A stretch of 18,451 nucleotides of DNA from Thermaceae bacterium (GTDB lineage: Bacteria > Deinococcota > Deinococci > Deinococcales > Marinithermaceae): positions 1-18,451 of the forward strand of contig JALVVO010000020.1 of assembly GCA_027023345.1 (NCBI GenBank). Reading direction: 5' to 3'. The notes beneath the pieces were generated by a model. It did not search any database, was not told the origin of the DNA, and saw nothing but the letters and a program-made list of their open reading frames with translations. A program made the translations under genes and the position numbers. This document shows, piece after piece, positions 8,035-15,315 of this stretch (position 1 is its first letter; every line of letters starts with the position of its first letter).

Positions 8035-8746
8035 CGAAGACCTCCAGGAGCCGCTGGCGGAGCTCGCTCGGGGTCAGGTTGCCCGAGAGCTCGCCCCGCT
8101 CGGCCACGCGGATCGTGCCCCGCTCCTCGCTGACCACGATCACCAGCGCGTCGCTCTCCTCGGAAAGCCCCACCGCCGCCCGGTGGCGGGTCCCGAGGTA
8201 GACGAGGTCCTCCCGGGCGGAGAGGGGAAAGACGCAGGCGGCCGCCAGGATCCGCCCCGCCCGGACGATCACCCCGCCGTCGTGGAGCGGCGTGCCCACG
8301 GTGAAGATCGTCTCCAGAAGCCGCGCCGAGACGCGCGCGTCCAGCACCTCGCCGGTGCTCGCGTACTCGCCGAGGGGGGTGCGGCGCTCGACGGCGATCA
8401 GCGCCCCGAGCCGCCTTGCGGCCATCCGCTCCACCCCCCGCACCAGTTCCTCCACCGCCTCGGCTCCGGCGGCGCCCGGCCCGAGCCGCCCGCGCCCCAG
8501 GTGCTCAAGGAGCCCGCGGAGCTCGGGCTGGAAGACAACGATCAGGGCGAACATGCCCAGGGTGGCGGCGTTCCCGAGGAGCCAGGCGAGCGCCCGGAGC
8601 CCGAGCTTGTCGGCGACGAACCAGACCAGGACGTAGACCACGAGCCCCCGGATCAGGTTCAGCGCCCGGGTCTCGGCGATGAGCTCGTAGAGGTAGTAAA
8701 AGAGTACGGCGACGGCGAGGATGTCGAGGACGTCGCGCCAGTCCAT
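8021..8746 (-). CDS. cdaA: Diadenylate cyclase CdaA (c-di-AMP synthase)
   Basis: A 241-residue membrane enzyme that makes c-di-AMP from two ATP. Three hydrophobic helices are seen in residues 5-75 (DILAVAVLFYYLYELI, IRGLVVYVLVWFVA, LGMFALIVVFQ), ending in the typical FQPELR. The DisA_N cyclase domain follows with STGEVLDARVS, PLHDGGVIV (155-161) and GTRHRAAVG (185-193). The usual Asp-Gly-Ala reads Asp-Gly-Gly here; Asp156 and the RHR motif are intact, so activity is still expected. The start ATG lies directly after the deoB TAG with no gap, and cdaR overlaps its 3' end. The glmM gene that often follows cdaA-cdaR in Firmicutes is absent. Confidence 0.95.
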   Translation of the reverse strand: MDWRDVLDILAVAVLFYYLYELIAETRALNLIRGLVVYVLVWFVADKLGLRALAWLLGNAATLGMFALIVVFQPELRGLLEHLGRGRLGPGAAGAEAVEELVRGVERMAARRLGALIAVERRTPLGEYASTGEVLDARVSARLLETIFTVGTPLHDGGVIVRAGRILAAACVFPLSAREDLVYLGTRHRAAVGLSEESDALVIVVSEERGTIRVAERGELSGNLTPSELRQRLLEVFGAAA

Positions 8747-9892
8747 CTACACGAAGGCCCCCCCCGGTCCCTCCCAGGAAACGCCGAAGACCTTGGCCAG
8801 GCTCGCGGCGAGGTCGGCAAAGGTCTCGCGGGTGCCGAGGTCGCGCCCGGCGAGGCCGGGCCCCGCCGCGAGCAGCATCCCGTACTCCCGGGTGTGGTCG
8901 GTGCCCCGGTAGGTGGGGTCGTTGCCGTGGTCGGAGACGATCCAGAGGTGATCCTCCGGCCCGAGCCGCTCCAGGAACTTGGGCAGCGCCCGGTCGAACT
9001 CGTAGAGGGCGGCGGCGTAGCCGAAGGGGTCGCGCCGGTGGCCGTACTTCGAGTCGAAGTCCACCAGGTTGGTGAAGACGAGGCCCTCGAGGTCCTCCTC
9101 GAGGAGGGCGAGGGTCTTCTTGATGCCGTCGGTGTTGTCGTCGGTGTGGACCTCGCGGGTGAACCCCCGGTGGGCGTAGATGTCGGGGATCTTGCCCACC
9201 CCCACGACCTCGAGGCCCGCCGCCTTCAGGCGGTCGAGGACGTTCTCGGGAGGCTCCAAGGCGAAGTCCTTCCGGTACTCGTTCAAGCGGTAGAAGTTCC
9301 CGGGCTCGCCGGCGAAGGGCCGGGCGATCACCCGGGCGACGGCGTAGGGCCCCTTTAGGATCTCCCGGGCCTTTTCGCACCATTCGTAGAGCGTCTCCAG
9401 GGGCACCACGTCCACGTGGGCCGCGATCTGGAAGACCGAGTCGGCCGAGGTGTAGACGATGGGCTTTCCCGTCCGCAGGTGCTCCTCGCCGAAGTCCTTG
9501 ATTGCCTCGGTGCCGGAGTAGGGCTTATTTAGGAGGACGCCCCGCCCGATCGCCTTCTCGAAGGCCTCGATGACCTCCGGGGGAAAGCCCTCGGGGAAGG
9601 TGCGAAAGGGGTGCTCGAGGTGAATCCCCACGAACTCCCAGTGGCCGGTGGTGGTGTCCTTGCCCTGGTTTTGCTCCTTCATCCGGCCAAAGGCGGCGAG
9701 GGGCTCGGGCTCCTGGGGCAGCGTGTGCACCCCGGGCACGTTGCCGAGCCCGAGCTTCGGCAAGTTTTTGAGGGGCACGCCGGTCTTCAAAACGACGTGG
9801 TCCAGGGTGTCGGCGCCCTCGTCGCCGAACGCCGGCGCGTCCGGCAGGTAGCCGAGCCCCACCGAGTCGAGCACCACCAGGGCGACCTTCAT
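8747..9892 (-). CDS. deoB: Phosphopentomutase
   Basis: A 381-residue enzyme of the alkaline-phosphatase superfamily that interconverts ribose-1-phosphate (or deoxyribose-1-phosphate) and the 5-phosphate, linking nucleoside breakdown to the pentose pathway. Metal-site and catalytic motifs are visible: VVLDSVGLG (Asp9), GKDTTTGHWE with Thr82 as the likely phosphorylated nucleophile, HTDDNTDG, NLVDFDSKYGHRRD, and VSDHGNDPT...GTDHTREY. Length is close to the bacterial norm (about 390-400). ATG 9892 follows CTAGGGGC, which may be either a short ribosome site or part of a leaderless start. It heads the run deoB-cdaA-cdaR-def-fmt-peptidase. Confidence 0.96.
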   Translation of the reverse strand: MKVALVVLDSVGLGYLPDAPAFGDEGADTLDHVVLKTGVPLKNLPKLGLGNVPGVHTLPQEPEPLAAFGRMKEQNQGKDTTTGHWEFVGIHLEHPFRTFPEGFPPEVIEAFEKAIGRGVLLNKPYSGTEAIKDFGEEHLRTGKPIVYTSADSVFQIAAHVDVVPLETLYEWCEKAREILKGPYAVARVIARPFAGEPGNFYRLNEYRKDFALEPPENVLDRLKAAGLEVVGVGKIPDIYAHRGFTREVHTDDNTDGIKKTLALLEEDLEGLVFTNLVDFDSKYGHRRDPFGYAAALYEFDRALPKFLERLGPEDHLWIVSDHGNDPTYRGTDHTREYGMLLAAGPGLAGRDLGTRETFADLAASLAKVFGVSWEGPGGAFV

Positions 9893-9898
9893 GCCCCT

Positions 9899-9904
9899 AG
9901 CATA
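9899..9904 (-). promoter_or_regulatory. Possible -10 box for deoB operon
   Basis: On the minus strand TATGCT ends 6 nt before the deoB ATG, the spacing expected if transcription starts at or next to the start codon (leaderless). The 54-nt gap after dnaB has no hairpin terminator and no good -35 box, so read-through from dnaB is the alternative. Confidence 0.3.
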
Positions 9905-9946
9905 AGGGCAGAAAGCGTCCCTGGAAGGTCGCTTGCCCGGCCCGGA

Positions 9947-11284
<1,338 letters not shown>

Positions 11285-11311
11285 ACCGGGACCCCCCTAG
11301 CTTAAAACGCG

Positions 11312-11346
11312 AAAAGGGCCCCGGGGCGAGGTATGCCCCGGGGCCC
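11312..11346 (-). terminator. Terminator after rplI, upstream of dnaB
   Basis: A perfect 12-bp all-GC stem (11316-11327 with 11335-11346), loop of 7 nt, followed on the minus strand by TTTT (11315-11312) and, 4 nt later, a second TTTT. It sits 10 nt past the rplI stop and ends 27 nt before the dnaB start. It should stop most transcripts of the rpsF-ssb-rpsR-rplI operon; partial read-through would feed dnaB. Confidence 0.9.
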
Positions 11347-11356
11347 GAAAATAGCC

Positions 11357-11905
11357 TTAGGCCTCGTCCTTCTCGGCTTCCGCGCCCTCTTCGGCGGGCG
11401 CGGCCTCGGCCCCCTCGGCGGCCTCCGCCTCGCCCTCCTCGGCGATGAAGACGCCCCGGCCCTCCTCGTTCAGGACCCAGACCTTGAGGGTGATCGGAAC
11501 CTCGGGGTGGGGCTTGTAGACGATCTCGTAGGCGCCGAGCTCCTTGATCGGGCGGGCGAGCTGGAGGCGCTTCGGGTCGATGGTGATGCCGTGCTGCTCC
11601 TCGAGCTCCCGGGCGATGTCACGGGCGGTCACCGAGCCGTAGATCTTGGTCTCGCCGGCCTTGACCTTGATCTTCAGGGTGAGGGGCTCGAGCATCTCCT
11701 TGAGCCGCTCGGCCTCGGCCTTGCGCTCGGCGGCCCGCTTCGCCTGGGCGCGGATCTTGGCCTCGAGCGCCTTCAGGTTTGAGGGGGTGGCGGGCGCCGC
11801 GAGGCCCCGGGGAAAGAGGTAGTTCCGGGCGTAGCCGGGCTTGACGTTGACCACGTCGCCGACGTCGCCCAGGTTCTCCATGGGTTCGAGCAGGATGACC
11901 TTCAC
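11357..11905 (-). CDS. rplI: 50S ribosomal protein L9, with acidic C-terminal tail
   Basis: A 182-residue L9. The N-terminal rRNA-binding domain (MKVILLEPMENLGDVGDVVNVKPGYARNYLFPRGLA, given here as MKVILLEPMENLGDV and PGYARNYLFPRGLA) is typical, followed by the long charged connecting helix and the C-terminal domain (SVTARDIARELEE...VPITLKVWVLNE). After about residue 150 there is an extra Ala/Glu-rich tail (EAEAAEGAEAAPAEEGAEAE) absent from the usual 148-residue protein. GTG 11905 is preceded by GGGAGGGA. Last gene of the rpsF operon, with its own strong terminator just downstream. Confidence 0.96.
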   Translation of the reverse strand: MKVILLEPMENLGDVGDVVNVKPGYARNYLFPRGLAAPATPSNLKALEAKIRAQAKRAAERKAEAERLKEMLEPLTLKIKVKAGETKIYGSVTARDIARELEEQHGITIDPKRLQLARPIKELGAYEIVYKPHPEVPITLKVWVLNEEGRGVFIAEEGEAEAAEGAEAAPAEEGAEAEKDEA

Positions 11906-11917
11906 GCCGCTCCCTCC

Positions 11918-12172
11918 CTACTTCCGCACGAGCTTCTCGGTGAAGGGCACGATCGCCATGATCCGGGCCCGCTTGATGGTCATCGCCAGCCGGCGCTGGT
12001 GCTTGGCGCAGACGCCGGTGCGGCGGCGGGGGAGGATCTTGCCGGTCTCCGACATGAAGCGCTTCAGCATCTTGGCGTCCTTGTAGTCGGTGACCTCGAG
12101 CTCCCCGGCGCAGAAGGGGCAGACCTTGGGCTTTTTGTACCTTCTCGGGCGTGCAGCTTTCTTCGCGCTCAT
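11918..12172 (-). CDS. rpsR: 30S ribosomal protein S18 (zinc-ligand form)
   Basis: An 84-residue S18, the partner of S6 on the platform of the small subunit. The core KMLKRFMSETGKILPRRRTG and the C-terminal TIKRARIMAIVPFTEKLVRK are diagnostic. Four possible zinc ligands are present, C18-x2-C21 and C55-x2-H58 (VCPFC and GVCAKHQR). The T. thermophilus protein, as I remember it, has a Glu/Leu sequence and SAKEQR at these places. The start ATG has GAGGTAGGAAG upstream and lies 12 nt after ssb; rplI begins 12 nt further on. Confidence 0.97.
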   Translation of the reverse strand: MSAKKAARPRRYKKPKVCPFCAGELEVTDYKDAKMLKRFMSETGKILPRRRTGVCAKHQRRLAMTIKRARIMAIVPFTEKLVRK

Positions 12173-12184
12173 CTTCCTACCTCG

Positions 12185-12976
12185 CTAAAAGGGCAGGTCC
12201 TCCTCGGGCGGGAACTCGTCGAGCCCGTCCTCGAGGTCCACGCCGCCCGTGGGGGCGGGCTTCGTGCCGCCCTCGGGCGGCCGGGTCAGCTTCTCGATGC
12301 GCTTCGCCTCCACCCGGGTGACGAAGCGCCGGCTTCCGTCGGCCGCGGTCCAGGAGTCGTTCACCAGCCGGCCGAGCACCAAAACGGGCTCGCCCTTCTT
12401 GAGCTCGCCGGCCCACTCGGCGAGGTCCCGCCAGGCGGTGACGTCGACGAAGTGGGTCTTCTCCTGCTCCTGGCCGCGGCTCGTGAAGGTCTCGTTCACC
12501 GCCAGGCCGAACCGGGTCACCGCGGTGCCCTGGGGGGTGTAGCGGAGCTCGGCGTCGCGGGTCAGGTTGCCGATCAGGACCACCTGGTTCACCGCGTCGG
12601 TGAGCCGCTCCTGACCCCGGGCGTCGGTGACGGTGCGCCCCTCGCGGTCGCCGATCAGGGGCTCGATCCGGTCCACCCGCACATCCAGCGCGCTCCGCCG
12701 CTGGCCGTCCGATTCCCAGGTGCGGTAGTCGAGCCTCCCCTCGACGAAGACCGGGGTGCCGGCGGCGAGCTGATCGGCGAGGAGCTCGGCGTAGCGGCCG
12801 AGCAGCTTGACCCGGTGGTACCAGGGGATCTCGCGGACCTCACCGCCCTCGGTCTCAACCCTGTCCTGGCCGGCGACGGTGACCTCGAGCACCGCAAGCC
12901 CCCCCGGCGTGTAGCGGAGCTCGGGGGTCTGCGTGACCGTTCCCAAAAGCAAAACCCGGTTCAGCCCTTTGGCCAT
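12185..12976 (-). CDS. ssb: Single-stranded DNA-binding protein with two OB folds
   Basis: A 263-residue SSB made of two OB folds in one chain: the first begins LNRVLLLGTVTQTPELRYTP and the second, near residue 128, begins NQVVLIGNLTRDAELRYTP. The double domain, acting as a dimer instead of a tetramer, is a hallmark of Deinococcus-Thermus. The C-terminal acidic tail EFPPEEDLPF is the usual docking tip for other repair and replication proteins. It sits between rpsF and rpsR, the standard position. ATG 12976 lies 11 nt after the rpsF stop; its ribosome site (GGTAG) is weak, so coupling to rpsF translation is likely. Confidence 0.98.
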   Translation of the reverse strand: MAKGLNRVLLLGTVTQTPELRYTPGGLAVLEVTVAGQDRVETEGGEVREIPWYHRVKLLGRYAELLADQLAAGTPVFVEGRLDYRTWESDGQRRSALDVRVDRIEPLIGDREGRTVTDARGQERLTDAVNQVVLIGNLTRDAELRYTPQGTAVTRFGLAVNETFTSRGQEQEKTHFVDVTAWRDLAEWAGELKKGEPVLVLGRLVNDSWTAADGSRRFVTRVEAKRIEKLTRPPEGGTKPAPTGGVDLEDGLDEFPPEEDLPF

Positions 12977-12987
12977 GATCTACCAGT

Positions 12988-13296
12988 CTACGCCTTCTTG
13001 GTCTTCCACTCAGGTCGGTCCTTGACGATCATCACCCGGCGGACGTTGTCGCGGATCAAGAGCTCCGACTCCAGCGCCTTGACGTTCCTGCCGGGCATCT
13101 CGACGGTGTAGAAGATGTAGTAGCCCTCGGTGTCCTTCTCGATGGGGTAGGCGAGCCGCCGGTTCCCCCACTCGTCCACCGACTTGACCTCGGCCTCGAA
13201 CTTCTCGAAGGCTTTCTGGATGATCTCCTTTTCCAGGTCGAGCTTTTCCTTCTCCAGGTTGGGGTTTAGGATCATCCCCACTTCGTAGATCGGCAC
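12988..13296 (-). CDS. rpsF: 30S ribosomal protein S6
   Basis: A 102-residue S6, matching the 101 residues of the Thermus protein. YEVGMILNPNLEKEKLDLEKE, NRRLAYPIEKDTEGYYIFY (Leu-Ala-Tyr-Pro-Ile signature) and IRDNVRRVMIVK are diagnostic. S6 pairs with S18 in binding 16S rRNA. GTG 13296 follows AGGGAGGTGTGAG. It is the first gene of rpsF-ssb-rpsR-rplI and has a strong promoter and a structured leader, which may be the target of S6:S18 feedback. Confidence 0.97.
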   Translation of the reverse strand: MPIYEVGMILNPNLEKEKLDLEKEIIQKAFEKFEAEVKSVDEWGNRRLAYPIEKDTEGYYIFYTVEMPGRNVKALESELLIRDNVRRVMIVKDRPEWKTKKA

Positions 13297-13354
13297 CTCA
13301 CACCTCCCTTTGGCCTAGTGGCTTCGGGCAAGAGCCCGAAGCAGGAAGGGCCGA
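13297..13354 (-). promoter_or_regulatory. Structured 5' leader of the rpsF operon (possible S6:S18 feedback element)
   Basis: The predicted leader holds a perfect 9-bp hairpin (13342-13334 with 13329-13321, 4-nt loop). An outer pairing GGCC/GGCC (13352-13349 with 13315-13312) encloses it with an asymmetric internal loop. Alternatively CCCTT (13350-13346) pairs with AAGGG (13310-13306), part of the ribosome site. S6:S18-binding leaders of rpsF are known in many bacteria. I did not verify the conserved CCG-containing bulge of that motif, so the match is by position and general shape. Confidence 0.45.
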
Positions 13355-13360
13355 AGGGGA

Positions 13361-13388
13361 AGTATACCACGGGCCCCCGGGCTTGCAA
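13361..13388 (-). promoter_or_regulatory. Promoter of the rpsF-ssb-rpsR-rplI operon
   Basis: On the minus strand, -35 TTGCAA (13388-13383) and -10 TATACT (13366-13361) are separated by 16 bp, giving a start near 13354 and a leader of about 58 nt. TATACT is a very good -10 match and stands out in the GC-rich surroundings. The -35 hexamer is self-complementary and is also placed correctly for the divergent trp promoter. Confidence 0.8.
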
Positions 13389-13412
13389 GGCCGGGGGAAG
13401 GGGGCGTAAGAT
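13383..13412 (+). promoter_or_regulatory. Promoter of the trp operon
   Basis: On the plus strand, TTGCAA (13383-13388) and TAAGAT (13407-13412), 18 bp apart. Transcription would start at about 13419-13421, at or just before the ATG of the leader peptide, so the leader would be read without a ribosome site. The -10 is a moderate match (4 of 6). Use of the same -35 hexamer as rpsF in the opposite direction means the two polymerases would exclude each other. Confidence 0.65.
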
Positions 13413-13420
13413 CCCCTTCA

Positions 13421-13459
13421 ATGAAGGCCCTCGCCCTCCGCCGCTGGTGGCCCGGCTAG
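13421..13459 (+). CDS. trpL: trp operon leader peptide (MKALALRRWWPG)
   Basis: A 12-codon open frame, ATG to TAG, with tandem Trp codons (TGG TGG, 13445-13450) as residues 9 and 10, three codons before the stop. Two consecutive Trp codons in a tiny frame directly ahead of an antiterminator/terminator pair and trpE is the mark of ribosome-mediated attenuation. When charged Trp-tRNA is scarce the ribosome halts here and the antiterminator forms. No Shine-Dalgarno lies at normal distance; the promoter position suggests a leaderless start. Confidence 0.88.
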   Translation: MKALALRRWWPG

Positions 13460-13509
13460 CCCCGGGGGCGGGTGCCTTGGGCCCTCGGGGTTTCGACCCG
13501 GGGGTTTTT
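13460..13509 (+). terminator. trp attenuator: antiterminator and terminator hairpins
   Basis: Region 2 (13460-13469) can pair over 10 bp, with one G-U, to region 3 (13481-13490), giving the antiterminator. Region 3 can instead pair (13482-13489) with region 4 (13497-13504) over 8 bp, with one U-G, followed by TTTTT (13505-13509), giving the terminator. Upstream, CTCCGCC in the leader peptide (13436-13442) can pair with part of region 2, the protecting 1:2 form. The terminator ends 16 nt before the trpE ATG. Confidence 0.88.
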
Positions 13510-13525
13510 CCTTTTGGGAGGCGCG

Positions 13526-14929
13526 ATGAAGACGAAGATCGTAAGCCGCACCCTGCTCGCCGACCTGGAGACCCCGGTGACCGCGTACTTGAAGCTCGCC
13601 GAGAAGACGAGCCCGAGCTTCCTCCTCGAGTCGGTGGAGGCGGGCAAGCGCTGGAGCCGCTACTCGATCCTGGGGGTGGGGGCGAGGCGGGTCTTCCGGC
13701 TCAAGGACGGCGTCCTCACCGTGGGCGGCGAGCGGGTCGAGGCCAAGGACCCCCTCCGCACCCTGTACGAGGCCATCTACCGCGAGACCGAGGCGGAAGG
13801 GGAGCTTCCCCCCTTCTTCGGCGGCGCGGTGGGGTACGTGGCCTACGACCTGGTGCGCTACTACGAGGACCTCCCGGCGGAAAACCCCGATGACCTCGGG
13901 GCCCCGGACCTGCTCTTCGTCGAGCCCGAGGTGACCGTGGTCTTCGACCACTTCCGCCAGGTCGTCCACCTCCTCGCCCCCGCGGTGGGGGGCGGCCCCA
14001 GCGCGGAGAAGGCCGCCCGGGAGCGGCTCGACTGGGCCGAGGCCCGGCTCAAGGGCCCCCTCCCCGGCGTCCCCGGCGAGCGCGGGGGGAAGCGGCACGA
14101 CTTCACCCCCTGGATGAACCGGGAGGCGTTCTTGGAGGCGGTCCGGCGGGCGAAGGACTACATCTACGCCGGCGACGTCTTCCAAGTGGTGCCCTCGGTG
14201 CGGTTCTCGAGCGAGCTCGGCGTCCACCCCTTCGCCATCTACCGGGCGCTCCGCACCGTGAACCCGAGCCCCTACATGGGCTACCTCGACCTCGGCGAGG
14301 TGACGCTGGTCTCGGCGAGCCCGGAAAGCCTCCTTCGCTCGGACGGCCGGCGGGTGACCACCCGGCCGATCGCCGGCACCAGGCCCCGGGGAAGGACCGA
14401 GGAAGAGGACCGGGCCCTCGCCGAGGAGCTTTTGAAGGACGAGAAGGAGCGGGCCGAGCACGTGATGCTCGTGGACCTCTCAAGGAACGACCTGGGCCGG
14501 GTCTCGACCTACGGCTCGGTGCGCGTTCCCGAGCTGATGGTGGTGGAGCGCTACTCCCACGTGATGCACATCGTCTCCACCGTGGAGGGCGAGCTTAAGG
14601 AGGGCAAGACCCCGCTCGACGCCCTCGCCAGCGTGATCCCCATGGGGACGATCTCGGGGGCGCCGAAGATCCGGGCGATGGAGATCATCGAGGAGCTCGA
14701 GCCCCTCCGCCGCGGCCCCTACGGCGGCAGTTTTGGCTACTTCGCCTACGACGGCCACATGGACATGGCCCTGACGCTTCGCACCCTCGTCGTCAAGGAC
14801 GGGCGGGTCCACGTCCAGGCCGGCGCCGGCATCGTCGCCGACTCGGTCCCCGAGCGGGAGTACGAGGAGGTGGTGAACAAGGCGAAGGCGTTAATGAGAT
14901 CGGTGGAGATGGCGGAAGAGGGCCTGTAG
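13526..14929 (+). CDS. trpE: Anthranilate synthase component I
   Basis: A 467-residue enzyme that converts chorismate to anthranilate using ammonia delivered by TrpG. The N-terminal domain has the LLES motif (33-36) linked to tryptophan feedback binding. The chorismate-binding domain carries DVFQVVPSVRF, YMGYLDLG, SPESLLR, RPIAGTRPRGRT, LVDLSRNDLGRV and MGTISGAPKIRAME (from residue 373). ATG 13526 follows GGGAGGCGCG; the longer frame from 13472 crosses the attenuator and is rejected. The final Gly-Leu and the TAG stop come from the first 7-nt unit of the repeat array that follows. Controlled by the leader upstream. Confidence 0.97.
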   Translation: MKTKIVSRTLLADLETPVTAYLKLAEKTSPSFLLESVEAGKRWSRYSILGVGARRVFRLKDGVLTVGGERVEAKDPLRTLYEAIYRETEAEGELPPFFGGAVGYVAYDLVRYYEDLPAENPDDLGAPDLLFVEPEVTVVFDHFRQVVHLLAPAVGGGPSAEKAARERLDWAEARLKGPLPGVPGERGGKRHDFTPWMNREAFLEAVRRAKDYIYAGDVFQVVPSVRFSSELGVHPFAIYRALRTVNPSPYMGYLDLGEVTLVSASPESLLRSDGRRVTTRPIAGTRPRGRTEEEDRALAEELLKDEKERAEHVMLVDLSRNDLGRVSTYGSVRVPELMVVERYSHVMHIVSTVEGELKEGKTPLDALASVIPMGTISGAPKIRAMEIIEELEPLRRGPYGGSFGYFAYDGHMDMALTLRTLVVKDGRVHVQAGAGIVADSVPEREYEEVVNKAKALMRSVEMAEEGL

Positions 14930-14949
14930 CTTGTGGCCTGTAGCCTGTG
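14922..14949. repeat. Left heptad array, four 7-nt units
   Basis: Four adjacent units: GCCTGTA, GCTTGTG, GCCTGTA, GCCTGTG. The last base alternates A/G, so the array also reads as a 14-nt tandem repeat with one mismatch. The first unit overlaps the last codons and stop of trpE. The last unit merges into the GGAGGG ribosome site (14949-14954) of the next gene. Confidence 0.9.
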
Positions 14950-14958
14950 GAGGGAAAG

Positions 14959-15315
14959 ATGCCCGAAAGCGTGGAAAACCTCCGCATCTGGCAAGAGAGC
15001 ATGGACCTCGCGGTGCTGGTCTACGGACTTACGCGCCGCTGGCCGGAGAGCGAGCGGTTCGGACTCATCGCCCAGCTCAGGAGGGCCGCGGTCTCGATCG
15101 CCGCCAACCTGGCGGAAGGGCTGGGTCGAGGCCGGCCCGGGGAGGTCTCCCGCTTTGCCCGGATCGCGCTGGGAAGCGCCTACGAAGCCTACACCCTGCT
15201 CAAGCTCGCCGAACGGCTCGGGTATCCAGGCGCTTACACCGAGGTCATGCCCGAGCTCGACCGCCTCACCCGGCGGCTTGCCGCCTACGTTCGCCACTGG
15301 GAGCAAAGGCCATGA
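14959..15315 (+). CDS. Four-helix-bundle protein (S23 / 23S rRNA intervening-sequence protein family)
   Basis: A 118-residue protein predicted as four helices (about 8-27, 32-57, 64-88, 95-115). Family landmarks are LRIWQESMDLAVLVY, the E-RFGLIAQLRRAAVSIAAN segment, the NLAEG motif (50-54) followed by GRGRPGEVSRFARIALGSAYE. These match the S23/TIGR02436-type family, whose relatives include the Avd accessory protein of diversity-generating retroelements; no reverse transcriptase or template repeat is present here. The molecular role of free-standing members is not established; nucleic acid binding is plausible from the basic first helices. I chose ATG 14959 because GGAGGGAAAG precedes it directly. 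Its TGA overlaps the trpG ATG. It sits between two heptad arrays. Confidence 0.9.
   Translation: MPESVENLRIWQESMDLAVLVYGLTRRWPESERFGLIAQLRRAAVSIAANLAEGLGRGRPGEVSRFARIALGSAYEAYTLLKLAERLGYPGAYTEVMPELDRLTRRLAAYVRHWEQRP

Noticed and set aside
7889..9358. 489-residue plus-strand frame opposite cdaR, cdaA and deoB
   Set aside because: Antisense shadow of three well-identified genes, rich in His/Pro/Gly/Glu with no family resemblance.
14931..15311. Extended N-terminus of trpG or an overlapping protein in the four-helix-bundle region
   Set aside because: This segment is the out-of-frame reading of the four-helix-bundle gene; trpG begins at 15312.
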